Source: Geothermobacter hydrogeniphilus (lineage in GTDB: Bacteria; Desulfobacterota; Desulfuromonadia; Desulfuromonadales; Geothermobacteraceae). Taken from it: 40,748 nucleotides of DNA. Of this stretch, positions 1-7,591 are shown in pieces (within the stretch, counting starts at the first letter, position 1; every line of letters begins with the position of its first letter). The notes beneath the pieces were generated by a model. That model did no database searches. It had not been told where the DNA came from and saw nothing but the letters and a program-made list of their open reading frames with translations. The DNA is taken from contig NZ_PPFX01000037.1 of the NCBI RefSeq assembly GCF_002898515.1, positions 1 through 40,748 of the forward strand, given 5' to 3'. The translations under genes and the position numbers were made by a program.

Positions 1-2
1 CC

Positions 3-218
3 GTACGCACGGTGGTGTGGGAGGACGGCGGGGGCAACCCCGCCTCCTACCCGATTCAATTGGAAATTGACGGAATGGGAAGTGACGGGCTATACACTGA
101 AAAGAAATTCTTCTTTACGGTCGACCACCCGGCCAGATACAACTGTGATGCGGAACCCCGGAGAGTTGATCGCCAGGTTCAGTGCCCTCCCCAGGTTGAG
201 CGAGAAAATTCCCGATGA
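3..218 (+). CDS. 3' end of an unidentified gene (partial)
   Basis: An open frame runs in from the left edge and ends with TGA at 216-218, overlapping the ATG of the next gene in an ATGA junction. That junction is the main reason to believe in the frame. The visible 71 residues are hydrophilic with no motif I recognise. A second frame is also open through this stretch, so the reading frame is not certain. No function can be given. Confidence 0.3.
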   Translation, partial: VRTVVWEDGGGNPASYPIQLEIDGMGSDGLYTEKKFFFTVDHPARYNCDAEPRRVDRQVQCPPQVERENSR

Positions 219-1021
219 CAGTTGCCTACAAGACATGCCGCTTACTGCTTTTAATTGCATTGGTCCCGTTTTATGTCGTTCCGGCGCAGGCCGATTTCAA
301 TCTGCACGTCCGTCTTGTCACAACGGACCCGCAGCCCGGCAACTCGCTGGCCGTCGACCAGCAGCTCTTCCTGAAGGTCGCCTATCAGAGCGATATCCCG
401 CTGGCCTTCCGCTATGCGGCCTACCTGCACGGAGAGAAACTCGAGGCCGGTTTTTACAGCGGCCACCCGGAATTGCAGAGAGCCGGCGCAGGTGAAGCGC
501 TGGGCTGGATCGGCTTTTCCAACGTGACCCACATCGACGAGGTGCGGGTCGAGATCCTCAATGCCGAGCGGCAGAAGATAGCCGAAATCTCGAAACCATT
601 CACGTTTTCCTGGAAGGCGGCGGCCGGAGTCACCGGCGAACGGGTAAAACCGAACTGGGTCAAGAAGCTTGAACGTCATCAGGATTGGGTGCGGGAACGG
701 ATCTCCGATCCCTTTGAGCAGAGAAAGAAAAGTTTCGACGCGCTGCTATTCTACCTGAATTGCGCATCCATTCCCTTTTACCTGCTCCTGCAGGGCTACG
801 CGCTGTGGAGGTTCCACGGCCGCTGGCGGGATCTGGCGACCGTACCGCTGGTTTCGTTGGTTCCGCTGGTGCTCGCCAGCCTCGTCGGTTTCGGTATGGA
901 GCTCAGCTACTGGGTGGTCTTTATCTTTCGCGGCACCCCATTCGCCCTCGTTTACCTTTTGGCCGTCTGGCTGGCCCGTCGCCGCATGCTGAAAATCGAA
1001 CGAGAACAGGCTGGACAGTAA
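215..1021 (+). CDS. Putative exported/membrane protein of unknown function
   Basis: A 268-residue protein. Residues about 8-26 form a signal peptide or first membrane segment ending near VPAQA, followed by a roughly 150-residue extracytoplasmic region that looks beta-rich (alternating hydrophobic residues, LHVRLVTTDPQPG). The last third has about three hydrophobic segments (around residues 178-195, 207-228 and 230-250) and ends in a basic cytoplasmic tail (ARRRMLKIERE). The start ATG overlaps the stop of the upstream frame, suggesting a translationally coupled pair. I do not recognise the family. The layout (exported beta domain, then membrane helices) would fit an envelope sensor or accessory protein, but nothing in the sequence proves that. 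Confidence 0.7.
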   Translation: MTVAYKTCRLLLLIALVPFYVVPAQADFNLHVRLVTTDPQPGNSLAVDQQLFLKVAYQSDIPLAFRYAAYLHGEKLEAGFYSGHPELQRAGAGEALGWIGFSNVTHIDEVRVEILNAERQKIAEISKPFTFSWKAAAGVTGERVKPNWVKKLERHQDWVRERISDPFEQRKKSFDALLFYLNCASIPFYLLLQGYALWRFHGRWRDLATVPLVSLVPLVLASLVGFGMELSYWVVFIFRGTPFALVYLLAVWLARRRMLKIEREQAGQ

Positions 1022-1119
1022 GCTCGTGGAGGCAGCCCCGGTTTTTCCCTGCGGTCCGCAGGCGAAGCGGTAAACAATTCGGCACCATCGGTCGATAGAA
1101 GAAACAGAACCTTTCACCG

Positions 1120-3078
1120 ATGGGAAAATTGATGCCGGATACCATGCCCCCGCAGCTTCAGCAGACTGTTCAGCCACCAGGCAGGCAACAAGCTGTCGCC
1201 GACTGCCCGTTGCCCAGCAGCGGGGAGGTGCTGGCCGGGTTCCTGATTCGTCATGGTCTGTTGACAGCCCGGCAACTGCAGTATGCGCGACGCGTCCTGG
1301 AGAAGCTGGCAACGCCGAAAACCCTGCTGCAGGTCCTGCAGGAGCTGGGCTATATCCATGATGACCAGCTGCGTCAGGTTCTGCAGCAGGACCGGGTAGG
1401 GATGCGCATCGGGGATTTGCTGGTCGAACTCGGTTACCTGCGCCAGAAGGACCTGCAGACCGCTCTTGCCAGGCAGAAAGAGTCGGGTGGGGCACGCCGA
1501 CTCGGTGAAATCCTGGTCGCGGATCATTTCATCGAAGAACACAAATTCCTGGAGGTCCTCTCCTACCAGCTGGGGCTCAAGGCAATCGACCTCGATGTCG
1601 AGGAACTTGATCGTTCCCTGCTTTCGCGGGCACCGCTCAAGCTTTATCAGCAGCATCAGTTCGTACCGGTTAAAAGCGATAATGGCTGTATCCTGGTCGC
1701 CCTGGTCGATCCCCAGGACAAGGAAGACCTGGCCATGGCGCAGGACCTGTTCGGCCGGGATATCGACGTCGGTATCGCTTCGGCCAAGGCCATCGCCGAA
1801 TGGCTGCAGAAATACCGTCATGTACGCGAAGTCTCTCGAACTGCATGTGATGAGCATACGGTTATCGGCCTGATCAACAAGTTGCTCGATGAGGCGGTCA
1901 AGGAGGGGGCCAGCGATATTCACATTGAGCCGCTCAAGGATCGCCTGCGGATCCGTTTCCGCTGTGACGGGGTGTTGCTGCAGCATCAGAACCTGAGCCT
2001 GGACCTGGCGGCCCCTATCACCAGCCGGCTCAAGGTGATGGCCAGGGCCAATATCACCGAACGGCGGCGTCATCAGGACGGTCGTATCCTTTACGAGAGT
2101 CCAACCACCGGGAAAACACTCGATCTGCGGGTTTCCTTCTATGTCACCATCTATGGCGAAAAGGTGGTGCTGCGTCTGCTCAACCAGAAGGGAGAACTGC
2201 TGGAGCTGAACGATATCGGCATGGCGCCGAAGATGCTCGATCGGTTCCGCTATGATGCTCTCGACCTGCCAAGCGGGGTGCTGATCGTCACCGGGCCGAC
2301 CGGATCGGGAAAGACCACCACTCTCTACAGTTGTGTCAACTATCTCAACAACATGGAGACCAGTATCATCACCGCCGAGGATCCGGTCGAGTACATCGTC
2401 GACGGCATCGCCCAGTGTTCCATCAACGCCCAGATCGGCGTGACCTTCGAAGAGACCCTCCGCCACATCGTCCGCCAGGACCCGGATGTCATCATTCTCG
2501 GTGAGATCCGCGATCACTTCTCGGCTGAAACCGCCATTCAGGCCGCCCTGACCGGCCATAAGGTCCTCACCACCTTTCATACCGAAGACAGCATCGGCGG
2601 TCTGCTGCGCCTGATGAACATGGAGATCGAGGCGTTTCTTATTTCTTCTACCGTGGTCTGTGTCCTGGCCCAGCGGCTGTTGCGCCAGATCTGTTGTGAG
2701 TGTGCCGAACCCTATACCCTGACAGCAGCCGATATGCGTCATCTCGGCTATCAGCAGGCCGACCTGGCCGGGACGTCCTTCATGACCGGCAAGGGCTGTT
2801 CCCGCTGCCGCTTTACCGGTTATCACGGCCGGGTGGGGGTCTTCGAACTGCTGGTCCTCAACGAACAGGTCAAGGATGCCATTCTGCAGCGCAAGACCTC
2901 CTATGAGATTCGCCGCATCAGTGTTGAAACCAGCGGCCTGATCACCCTCTACGAGGATGGCCTGGTCAAGGCCTCGCGGGGCCTGATCTCGCTGCAGGAA
3001 GTGATGCGACTGCTGCCGCGACTTGGGAAACCGAGGGGATTGCCCGAGCTTTACCGACTGACAGGAGAACAGCGATGA
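1120..3078 (+). CDS. GspE/PilB-family secretion ATPase (PilB paralogue)
   Basis: A 652-residue hexameric assembly ATPase of the type II secretion/type IV pilus class, cytoplasmic. Walker A is GPTGSGKT at 392-399, the Walker B region is DPDVIILGEIRD at about 454-465, with TAEDPVEY at 418-425 and a His box around TFHTED. A zinc motif is made by C525/C528 and C560/C563, the mark of GspE/PilB rather than PilT. The N-terminal 150 residues contain about three tandem helical repeats of MshEN-like type (around 41-60, 97-120 and 128-152). It is larger than the canonical PilB at 23603-25303 and has no pseudopilin or platform gene beside it. An alternative ATG lies at 1132; neither start has a strong ribosome site. 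It overlaps the HDOD gene by 4 nt (ATGA), so the two are probably one operon. It could serve a second pilus, a secretion system or regulation. Confidence 0.9.
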   Translation: MGKLMPDTMPPQLQQTVQPPGRQQAVADCPLPSSGEVLAGFLIRHGLLTARQLQYARRVLEKLATPKTLLQVLQELGYIHDDQLRQVLQQDRVGMRIGDLLVELGYLRQKDLQTALARQKESGGARRLGEILVADHFIEEHKFLEVLSYQLGLKAIDLDVEELDRSLLSRAPLKLYQQHQFVPVKSDNGCILVALVDPQDKEDLAMAQDLFGRDIDVGIASAKAIAEWLQKYRHVREVSRTACDEHTVIGLINKLLDEAVKEGASDIHIEPLKDRLRIRFRCDGVLLQHQNLSLDLAAPITSRLKVMARANITERRRHQDGRILYESPTTGKTLDLRVSFYVTIYGEKVVLRLLNQKGELLELNDIGMAPKMLDRFRYDALDLPSGVLIVTGPTGSGKTTTLYSCVNYLNNMETSIITAEDPVEYIVDGIAQCSINAQIGVTFEETLRHIVRQDPDVIILGEIRDHFSAETAIQAALTGHKVLTTFHTEDSIGGLLRLMNMEIEAFLISSTVVCVLAQRLLRQICCECAEPYTLTAADMRHLGYQQADLAGTSFMTGKGCSRCRFTGYHGRVGVFELLVLNEQVKDAILQRKTSYEIRRISVETSGLITLYEDGLVKASRGLISLQEVMRLLPRLGKPRGLPELYRLTGEQR

Positions 3079-3941
3079 GTGCCCCGTCACTGCTGGCCAT
3101 GGTCGAGCAGGCCCTGGCCGCCGAGGACCTGAAACTTCCGGTCTTCAACCAGACCGCCCTGCAGCTGCAGCGGGCTCTTGGCAAAGCGGATTTCAGCGTG
3201 GAGAAATGTGCCGCCCTGATCAATCGTGATCAGGCTCTTGCCAGCGAAATCCTCAAGGAAGCCAACTCTAGTTTTTACGGTGGATTGAAGAAAGTGGTGA
3301 CCATCAATGAGGCGATTGTGCGCCTCGGGGCCAGGGAGGTGCTGCGACTGACGGTGCAGGTGACCCAACGGGGACTCTACCGCTGTCGTCACAAGGGGCT
3401 CAATCTGTTGATGGAGAAGCTCTGGCGACATTCTCTCGGCTGCGCCCTGGGGGCCTATTGGCTGGCCAAAAACACCGGCTATCAGACCCTGATGCAGGAG
3501 GCCTTCCTCGGCGGTCTGCTGCACGATATCGGCCACCTGTTTCTACTCAAGGTGCTGGAAGATGTCTGTCGGGCCCAGCCGCAGACCCGGCTTTCTGAGG
3601 CGCTGGTGATGGAAGTCCTGGTCAGCATGCATGTCGAGCAGGGGTATCGCTTGATGCAGCACTGGGGGCTTCCCGACGAGTATGCCGACATCGTGCGCTA
3701 CCACCATCATCCCGAACCGCCGATCGAGTCCTCTCTGCTGACGCTGGTGATGCTGGCCGACCAGGCCTGCCGCAAGCTGGGGATCTCCCTGGTCCATCAT
3801 CCCGAGCTGGTGCTGGCGACCAGTCGCGAAGCGCAACTGCTCGGGGTCAAGGAAACCACTCTGGCGCAGCTCGAGATCGCCCTGGAGGACAAGTTTCCTG
3901 AATCAGTGAATTCATTGCCGGCGAATAGCACAAGTCATTGA
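3075..3941 (+). CDS. HDOD domain protein
   Basis: A 288-residue protein filled by an HDOD domain (residues about 20-220). It shows the typical LPVFNQTALQLQ opening, a helix with INRDQALASEILKEANS, and VTINEAIVRLGAREVLRL, with a degenerate HD-like core (GLLHDIGHLF near residue 155; H-x-H and HHHPEPP further on). HDOD proteins are usually signalling scaffolds without proven phosphodiesterase activity; the HD pair here is more complete than in many members, so activity cannot be excluded. Its ATG overlaps the stop of the preceding PilB-like ATPase, which suggests the HDOD protein works with or controls that ATPase. Confidence 0.9.
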   Translation: MSAPSLLAMVEQALAAEDLKLPVFNQTALQLQRALGKADFSVEKCAALINRDQALASEILKEANSSFYGGLKKVVTINEAIVRLGAREVLRLTVQVTQRGLYRCRHKGLNLLMEKLWRHSLGCALGAYWLAKNTGYQTLMQEAFLGGLLHDIGHLFLLKVLEDVCRAQPQTRLSEALVMEVLVSMHVEQGYRLMQHWGLPDEYADIVRYHHHPEPPIESSLLTLVMLADQACRKLGISLVHHPELVLATSREAQLLGVKETTLAQLEIALEDKFPESVNSLPANSTSH

Positions 3942-4094
3942 CCCGTCTGCACTTTCCAAAAAACACCAGCGAACCTTCTGGTGCGCCTCAGATTTTTGAA
4001 AATCGCATTCAGATCAAGCCCTTGCACTCTTCATCCGCCATGAACCCACAGATTCAGGAAGTTTTTCAATCAACCCGTGGCGGCTATTTCCTGA

Positions 4095-4976
4095 TCAGTC
4101 GCGAAAGCGCTTCAGCAGATCGCCATAGGCGTCAATACGTCGATCGCGGAGAAAGGGCCAGATACGTCGAACCTGTTCACTCCGCCGCAGGTCGATTTCC
4201 ACCCGCAATTCCGTTTTTTCCACGCCCGCCTCGGCCAGCAATTCTCCCTGGGGACCGCAGGCGAAGCTGTTGCCCCAGAATGTGATCCCCGGCGAACTGC
4301 CGGACGGGTCCGGCTCATGGCCGACGCGGTTGACCGCCAGCAGCGGCAGGCCGTTGGCGATCGCGTGGCCGCGCTGAACGGTGCGCCAGGCCTCCAGTTG
4401 ACGCTTTTGTTCCGTTTCGTCGTCGCGCCTGTCCCAGCCGATGGCGGTCGGGTAAATCAGGATTTCGGCACCGGCCAGGGCCATCAGGCGTGCCGCTTCC
4501 GGGTACCATTGATCCCAGCAGATCAGCAGGCCGAGCTTGCCGACCGAGGTGGCAATCGGCTCAAAGCCGAGGTCGCCGGGAGTGAAATAGAATTTTTCAT
4601 AATAGCCGGGGTCATCAGGAATGTGCATCTTGCGGTAACGGCCGGCGATGGTGCCGTCCCTTTCAATGACCAGGGCGGTATTGTGACAGAGCCCGGCGGC
4701 CCGCCGTTCGAACAGGGATATGACCAGTACGATATCAAGTTCCCGGGCCAGGGCGGAAAAATGGTCACTGGAGGGCCCGGGGATCGGTTCGGCGCGATCA
4801 AAGGTTTCGCTTTGCTCCTGCTGGCAGAAGTAGGGACCGCAGTGCAGCTCCGGCAACACGATCAGCCGGGCGCCCCGTCCAGCCGCCTGGCGCACGGCCT
4901 CGTCACTGATGCGGCGGGCCTCGTCAGGCGGGTCGGGACAGGGCTGCTGAATCAGGGCGACCTTGAGGGTTTTCAT
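4095..4976 (-). CDS. aguB: N-carbamoylputrescine amidohydrolase
   Basis: A 293-residue nitrilase-superfamily enzyme that hydrolyses N-carbamoylputrescine to putrescine, CO2 and ammonia. The Glu-Lys-Cys triad is visible: E43 in VLPELHCGPYF, K116 in YRKMHIPDD and C153 in LLICWDQWYPEAARL. Length and motifs fit AguB rather than other nitrilases, and the partner gene aguA directly upstream settles the substrate. Its ATG overlaps the aguA stop by 4 nt, so the two are translationally coupled. Together they form the ADC-independent second half of the arginine-agmatine-putrescine route; no arginine decarboxylase is in the window. Confidence 0.95.
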   Translation of the reverse strand: MKTLKVALIQQPCPDPPDEARRISDEAVRQAAGRGARLIVLPELHCGPYFCQQEQSETFDRAEPIPGPSSDHFSALARELDIVLVISLFERRAAGLCHNTALVIERDGTIAGRYRKMHIPDDPGYYEKFYFTPGDLGFEPIATSVGKLGLLICWDQWYPEAARLMALAGAEILIYPTAIGWDRRDDETEQKRQLEAWRTVQRGHAIANGLPLLAVNRVGHEPDPSGSSPGITFWGNSFACGPQGELLAEAGVEKTELRVEIDLRRSEQVRRIWPFLRDRRIDAYGDLLKRFRD

Positions 4977-5995
4977 GGCAGCACTCCTTTCGGCAGGTGC
5001 ATGGTGAGGCAGTGCAGCGAGCCGCCCTGGGTGATGAGCGGTCGTGCCTCGATGCCGATCACTTCGCGTCCCGGGTGAGCGGCGCCGATGATGTCCTTTG
5101 CCGCCTGATCGGCCGGGTCATTGTAAGTCGGGACCAGCACCGCACCGTTGATGACCAGGTAGTTGGCGTAGGTTGCCGGCAGCCTGCGGCCGTCACGGCA
5201 GATCGGCTGCGGCCAGGGAAGGGGAAGCAGGCGGTAGGGACGGCCGGCGGCGGTGCGCAGGGTGGCCAGTTCCGTGGCCATGGCCTGCAGTTCGGTATAG
5301 TGTTCGTCCCGCTGATCGTCGCAGGCGACGTGGAGGATGACATCATCCGGGGCGAACCGGGCCAGGGTGTCGATGTGGGCGTCGGTGTCGTCCCCGGCCA
5401 GTTGCCCCTGTTCGAGCCACAGCACGCGGTCGGCTCCGAATCGCGAGCAGAGCCGCGCCTGCAGTTGTTCGCGGCTGAGCTGCGGGTTGCGATTGGCACT
5501 CAGCAGGCAGCGTGAGGTGGTCAGCAGGGTGCCGCGGCCGTCACTTTCGAGGCTGCCGCCTTCGAGAATCAGGCCGTCGGTGACCAGTCCGATCGCACCG
5601 AAGCAGCCCTGGCGATGCAGCCTGCGGCTGACCTGGTTGTCGAGATCGGCAGCGAACTTCAGCCCCCAGGCATTGAAACCGAAGTCGAGCAGTTGCGGTT
5701 GTTCGCCGCGATAGATCGTCAACGGGCCGAAGTCCCGGCACCAGGTATCGTTGGTTGTCGCCCGGGCTAATCGGATAGTGTTTCGCATGATGCCGGCGTC
5801 GTCCAGTTGACGGCGCACCGAGTCCGGTTCAGGGGTGACAATAAGAAGTTTTTCCCGGTCGCTGACAGCTTTGGCGAGTTGCAGGTAGACCGGCAGGACT
5901 TCGTCCAGGGTTTCCGCCCAGTCGGTGGCGGTATGGGGCCAGGCGATCAGGATACCGTCCTGTGGTTCCCATTCCGCCGGCAGACGAATTGACAT
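4973..5995 (-). CDS. aguA: Agmatine deiminase
   Basis: A 340-residue peptidyl-arginine-deiminase family enzyme converting agmatine to N-carbamoylputrescine and ammonia. Family landmarks are LPAEWEPQDGILIAWPH at the N terminus, TNDTWCRDFGPL (the acidic substrate-binding stretch), LEGGSLESDGRGTLLTT in the middle, and the C-terminal catalytic cysteine C329 in GGSLHCLTMHLPKG. Length is normal for AguA. It is the first gene of a two-gene minus-strand operon with aguB. The upstream 200 bases contain the hairpin element at 6080-6199, so its promoter probably lies between that element and the start codon. Confidence 0.95.
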   Translation of the reverse strand: MSIRLPAEWEPQDGILIAWPHTATDWAETLDEVLPVYLQLAKAVSDREKLLIVTPEPDSVRRQLDDAGIMRNTIRLARATTNDTWCRDFGPLTIYRGEQPQLLDFGFNAWGLKFAADLDNQVSRRLHRQGCFGAIGLVTDGLILEGGSLESDGRGTLLTTSRCLLSANRNPQLSREQLQARLCSRFGADRVLWLEQGQLAGDDTDAHIDTLARFAPDDVILHVACDDQRDEHYTELQAMATELATLRTAAGRPYRLLPLPWPQPICRDGRRLPATYANYLVINGAVLVPTYNDPADQAAKDIIGAAHPGREVIGIEARPLITQGGSLHCLTMHLPKGVLP

Positions 5996-6079
5996 AGTGT
6001 TGCTCCGTGCGGGGATTTGTCAGCGCACTTTACAGAAATTGCATCCCGGTCGCAATTTTAAGAAAACAACAATGTTGTT

Positions 6080-6199
6080 GGCAAAGCAAAAAGCGCCAGC
6101 GGCAAGGCGCGCGGTTGTCAAGCAATGAGGAGTACTTACGTACGTCGAAGCAGCGAGACAAGCGCAGCAACACAGCTGCTGGTGAGTTTTTGCGACGCC
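6080..6199. repeat. Hairpin-forming intergenic element, copy A
   Basis: A 120-bp imperfect palindrome between aguA and dedA. Its ends read GGC-aaa-GCAAAAA and TTTTTGC-gac-GCC, an inverted pair with a 3-nt mismatch, and the tip is around the repeated GTAC at 6133-6147. It is very similar over its whole length to copy C at 26523-26643 (shared blocks include AAGCAAAAAGCGCC, CAAGGCGCGCG, AGCAATGAGG, TACGTCGAAGCAG and GTGAGTTTTTGCGACGCCA). It has no coding capacity. It lies 9 nt past the dedA stop and may also end that transcript. Confidence 0.75.
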
Positions 6200-6208
6200 A
6201 TCAATTCT

Positions 6209-6808
6209 TCATTTCCTGTTGCGCAACCAGATCCAGACAACGGTCAGCGACAGCGCGGCCAGAATCAGCAGACTGAAACGGCCGGTCCACAGTTGCACGT
6301 TCTGCCAGCTGATTCCCGCCAGGTAGCCGACTCCAGGGTAGGCCAGCCCCCAGAGGATGGCACTGACCATGGAATAACCGGTGAAAAGAGCCGGCCTCAT
6401 TCCGGCACCGCCGGCAACAAAGGGGATAAAACCGCGTACCGGGCCGAAAAAACGACCAAAGAAGACACTTTTCCCGCCATGGGCGGCGAAAAAAATTTCA
6501 GATTTGCGTACCAGGCCGAGGCGATTGGCAAGCAACCGGCTCTTCAGCATCGGTCCGGCAAACCTGGCGCCGAGCAGGTAGCTGAGCAGGTCGCCGCCGA
6601 AAGCGCCGGTGGCGGCAACGCCGACCAGGGCAAGAATGTCGCCCTTGCCGTGCAGGGCGAGAAATCCGGCGAAGACACACAGCGTGCTGCCCGGAAGCAG
6701 CAGGCCGATGGCGACCAGCGATTCACAGAACGCGATCAGGCCGATCAGCAGATAATAGAGGGCGCCGTCGGGGAGGTAGGTGAAAAAGTTTTGCAGCCAG
6801 GCTTCCAT
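6209..6808 (-). CDS. DedA family membrane protein
   Basis: A 199-residue integral membrane protein of the DedA/SNARE-associated (VTT domain) family. Family signatures are CESLVAIGLLLPGSTL near residue 28 and FGRFFGPVRGFIPFVAGGAGM near residue 115, the latter carrying the conserved arginines. Four to five hydrophobic segments are evident. Known members support envelope homeostasis, including undecaprenyl-phosphate or phospholipid flipping and proton-motive-force maintenance; which applies here cannot be told. It stands alone between the agu genes and a lipoprotein gene on the same strand. Confidence 0.9.
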   Translation of the reverse strand: MEAWLQNFFTYLPDGALYYLLIGLIAFCESLVAIGLLLPGSTLCVFAGFLALHGKGDILALVGVAATGAFGGDLLSYLLGARFAGPMLKSRLLANRLGLVRKSEIFFAAHGGKSVFFGRFFGPVRGFIPFVAGGAGMRPALFTGYSMVSAILWGLAYPGVGYLAGISWQNVQLWTGRFSLLILAALSLTVVWIWLRNRK

Positions 6809-6869
6809 GGGTTGCGGCCATTGTTAAACAAGAAAAGGGGGCTTCGAGCTTGAGCTGGTGACCCGGACC

Positions 6870-7424
6870 TTATTCAAGTGGCGCGAAGGAACCGAAAACC
6901 AGTTTGAAGAGCTGCTGGTTCGGCGCGAATTGTTCCGGTACGCTGGAAAAACTGATCTGGTAGACCTGCTTCGGTGCCTGAATGAAGAGTACCTGATAGC
7001 TCCGCGCCGAGGTGTGGCCGAGGAGTTCCACGGTGGTGAAAAGGACATCCTCAAGTTTTCGTACCGCCGTACTGTTGAAGCCCGGATGGCTGAGCTGGAA
7101 TCTGTTGGCCAGCGATTTTTCATCCATCGGCGTTTGCCGGGAGAGCAGGTCAACCCGAATTTCAGCCAGGTCAATATCAGGAGTCTCTTTGTCGATCGGT
7201 GACTGCCAGATGACGGCGTAGGTTGCCGGAGAACCGACGGTAGCGGGAAGAAACCGTCGTGACCAGTCATCGGGGACGGTCAGGGTGAATTCGAGGTTGG
7301 CATCGAGGTAGAGTTTCTTGTGCAGTTCCTTGCCGTCACTGCCTTTCGGGGCGGTACTGCAACTGAAGAGAAACAGTAGCAGGATGCCGGGAACAATTAT
7401 TTTCACAACGGTCATGGTTTTCAT
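6870..7424 (-). CDS. Putative lipoprotein
   Basis: A 184-residue protein with a lipoprotein signal peptide: basic MKTMTVVK, a hydrophobic stretch and the lipobox LFSC with C22 as the predicted lipidated cysteine. The mature part begins with a small polar linker and then a compact domain (LEFTLTVPDDW, AVIWQSPIDKETPDIDLAEIRVD, YQVLFIQAPKQVYQISFSS) that resembles the PsbP/MOG1-like fold seen in many small bacterial lipoproteins; that fold is a guess from pattern only. It is divergent from the kinase gene at 7592, with about 167 nt of shared upstream DNA. Confidence 0.75.
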   Translation of the reverse strand: MKTMTVVKIIVPGILLLFLFSCSTAPKGSDGKELHKKLYLDANLEFTLTVPDDWSRRFLPATVGSPATYAVIWQSPIDKETPDIDLAEIRVDLLSRQTPMDEKSLANRFQLSHPGFNSTAVRKLEDVLFTTVELLGHTSARSYQVLFIQAPKQVYQISFSSVPEQFAPNQQLFKLVFGSFAPLE

Positions 7425-7591
7425 TTTACAACCTGGAATCAGTCAGTTGTGTTGTCCATCGGTCAAGAACTCGCAGGTTCAGGTATAGCAGAAAAAAGGC
7501 TGTGGACATCGGCCTGGAGGATCCGGGGGTAAAAAAGAATTTCTTTGCAACTTTGTGCCTATTCGCTATTTTATTGAAAATTCAATCAATT

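Noticed and set aside
1048-1062. Palindrome CCTGCGGTCCGCAGG as a terminator before the PilB-like gene
   Set aside because: No T run follows on either strand and the central loop is too small for a typical terminator.
1114-3090. A 658-codon open frame antisense to the PilB-like ATPase
   Set aside because: It mirrors a gene with all the motifs of its family; the antisense product is low complexity (Gln/Asp/Gly-rich) with no domain. GC-rich coding DNA often leaves such shadows.
4317-5078. Long plus-strand frames across aguB/aguA
   Set aside because: The minus strand has complete catalytic motifs of both enzymes and a 4-nt coupling; the plus frames show no motif and cross gene borders.
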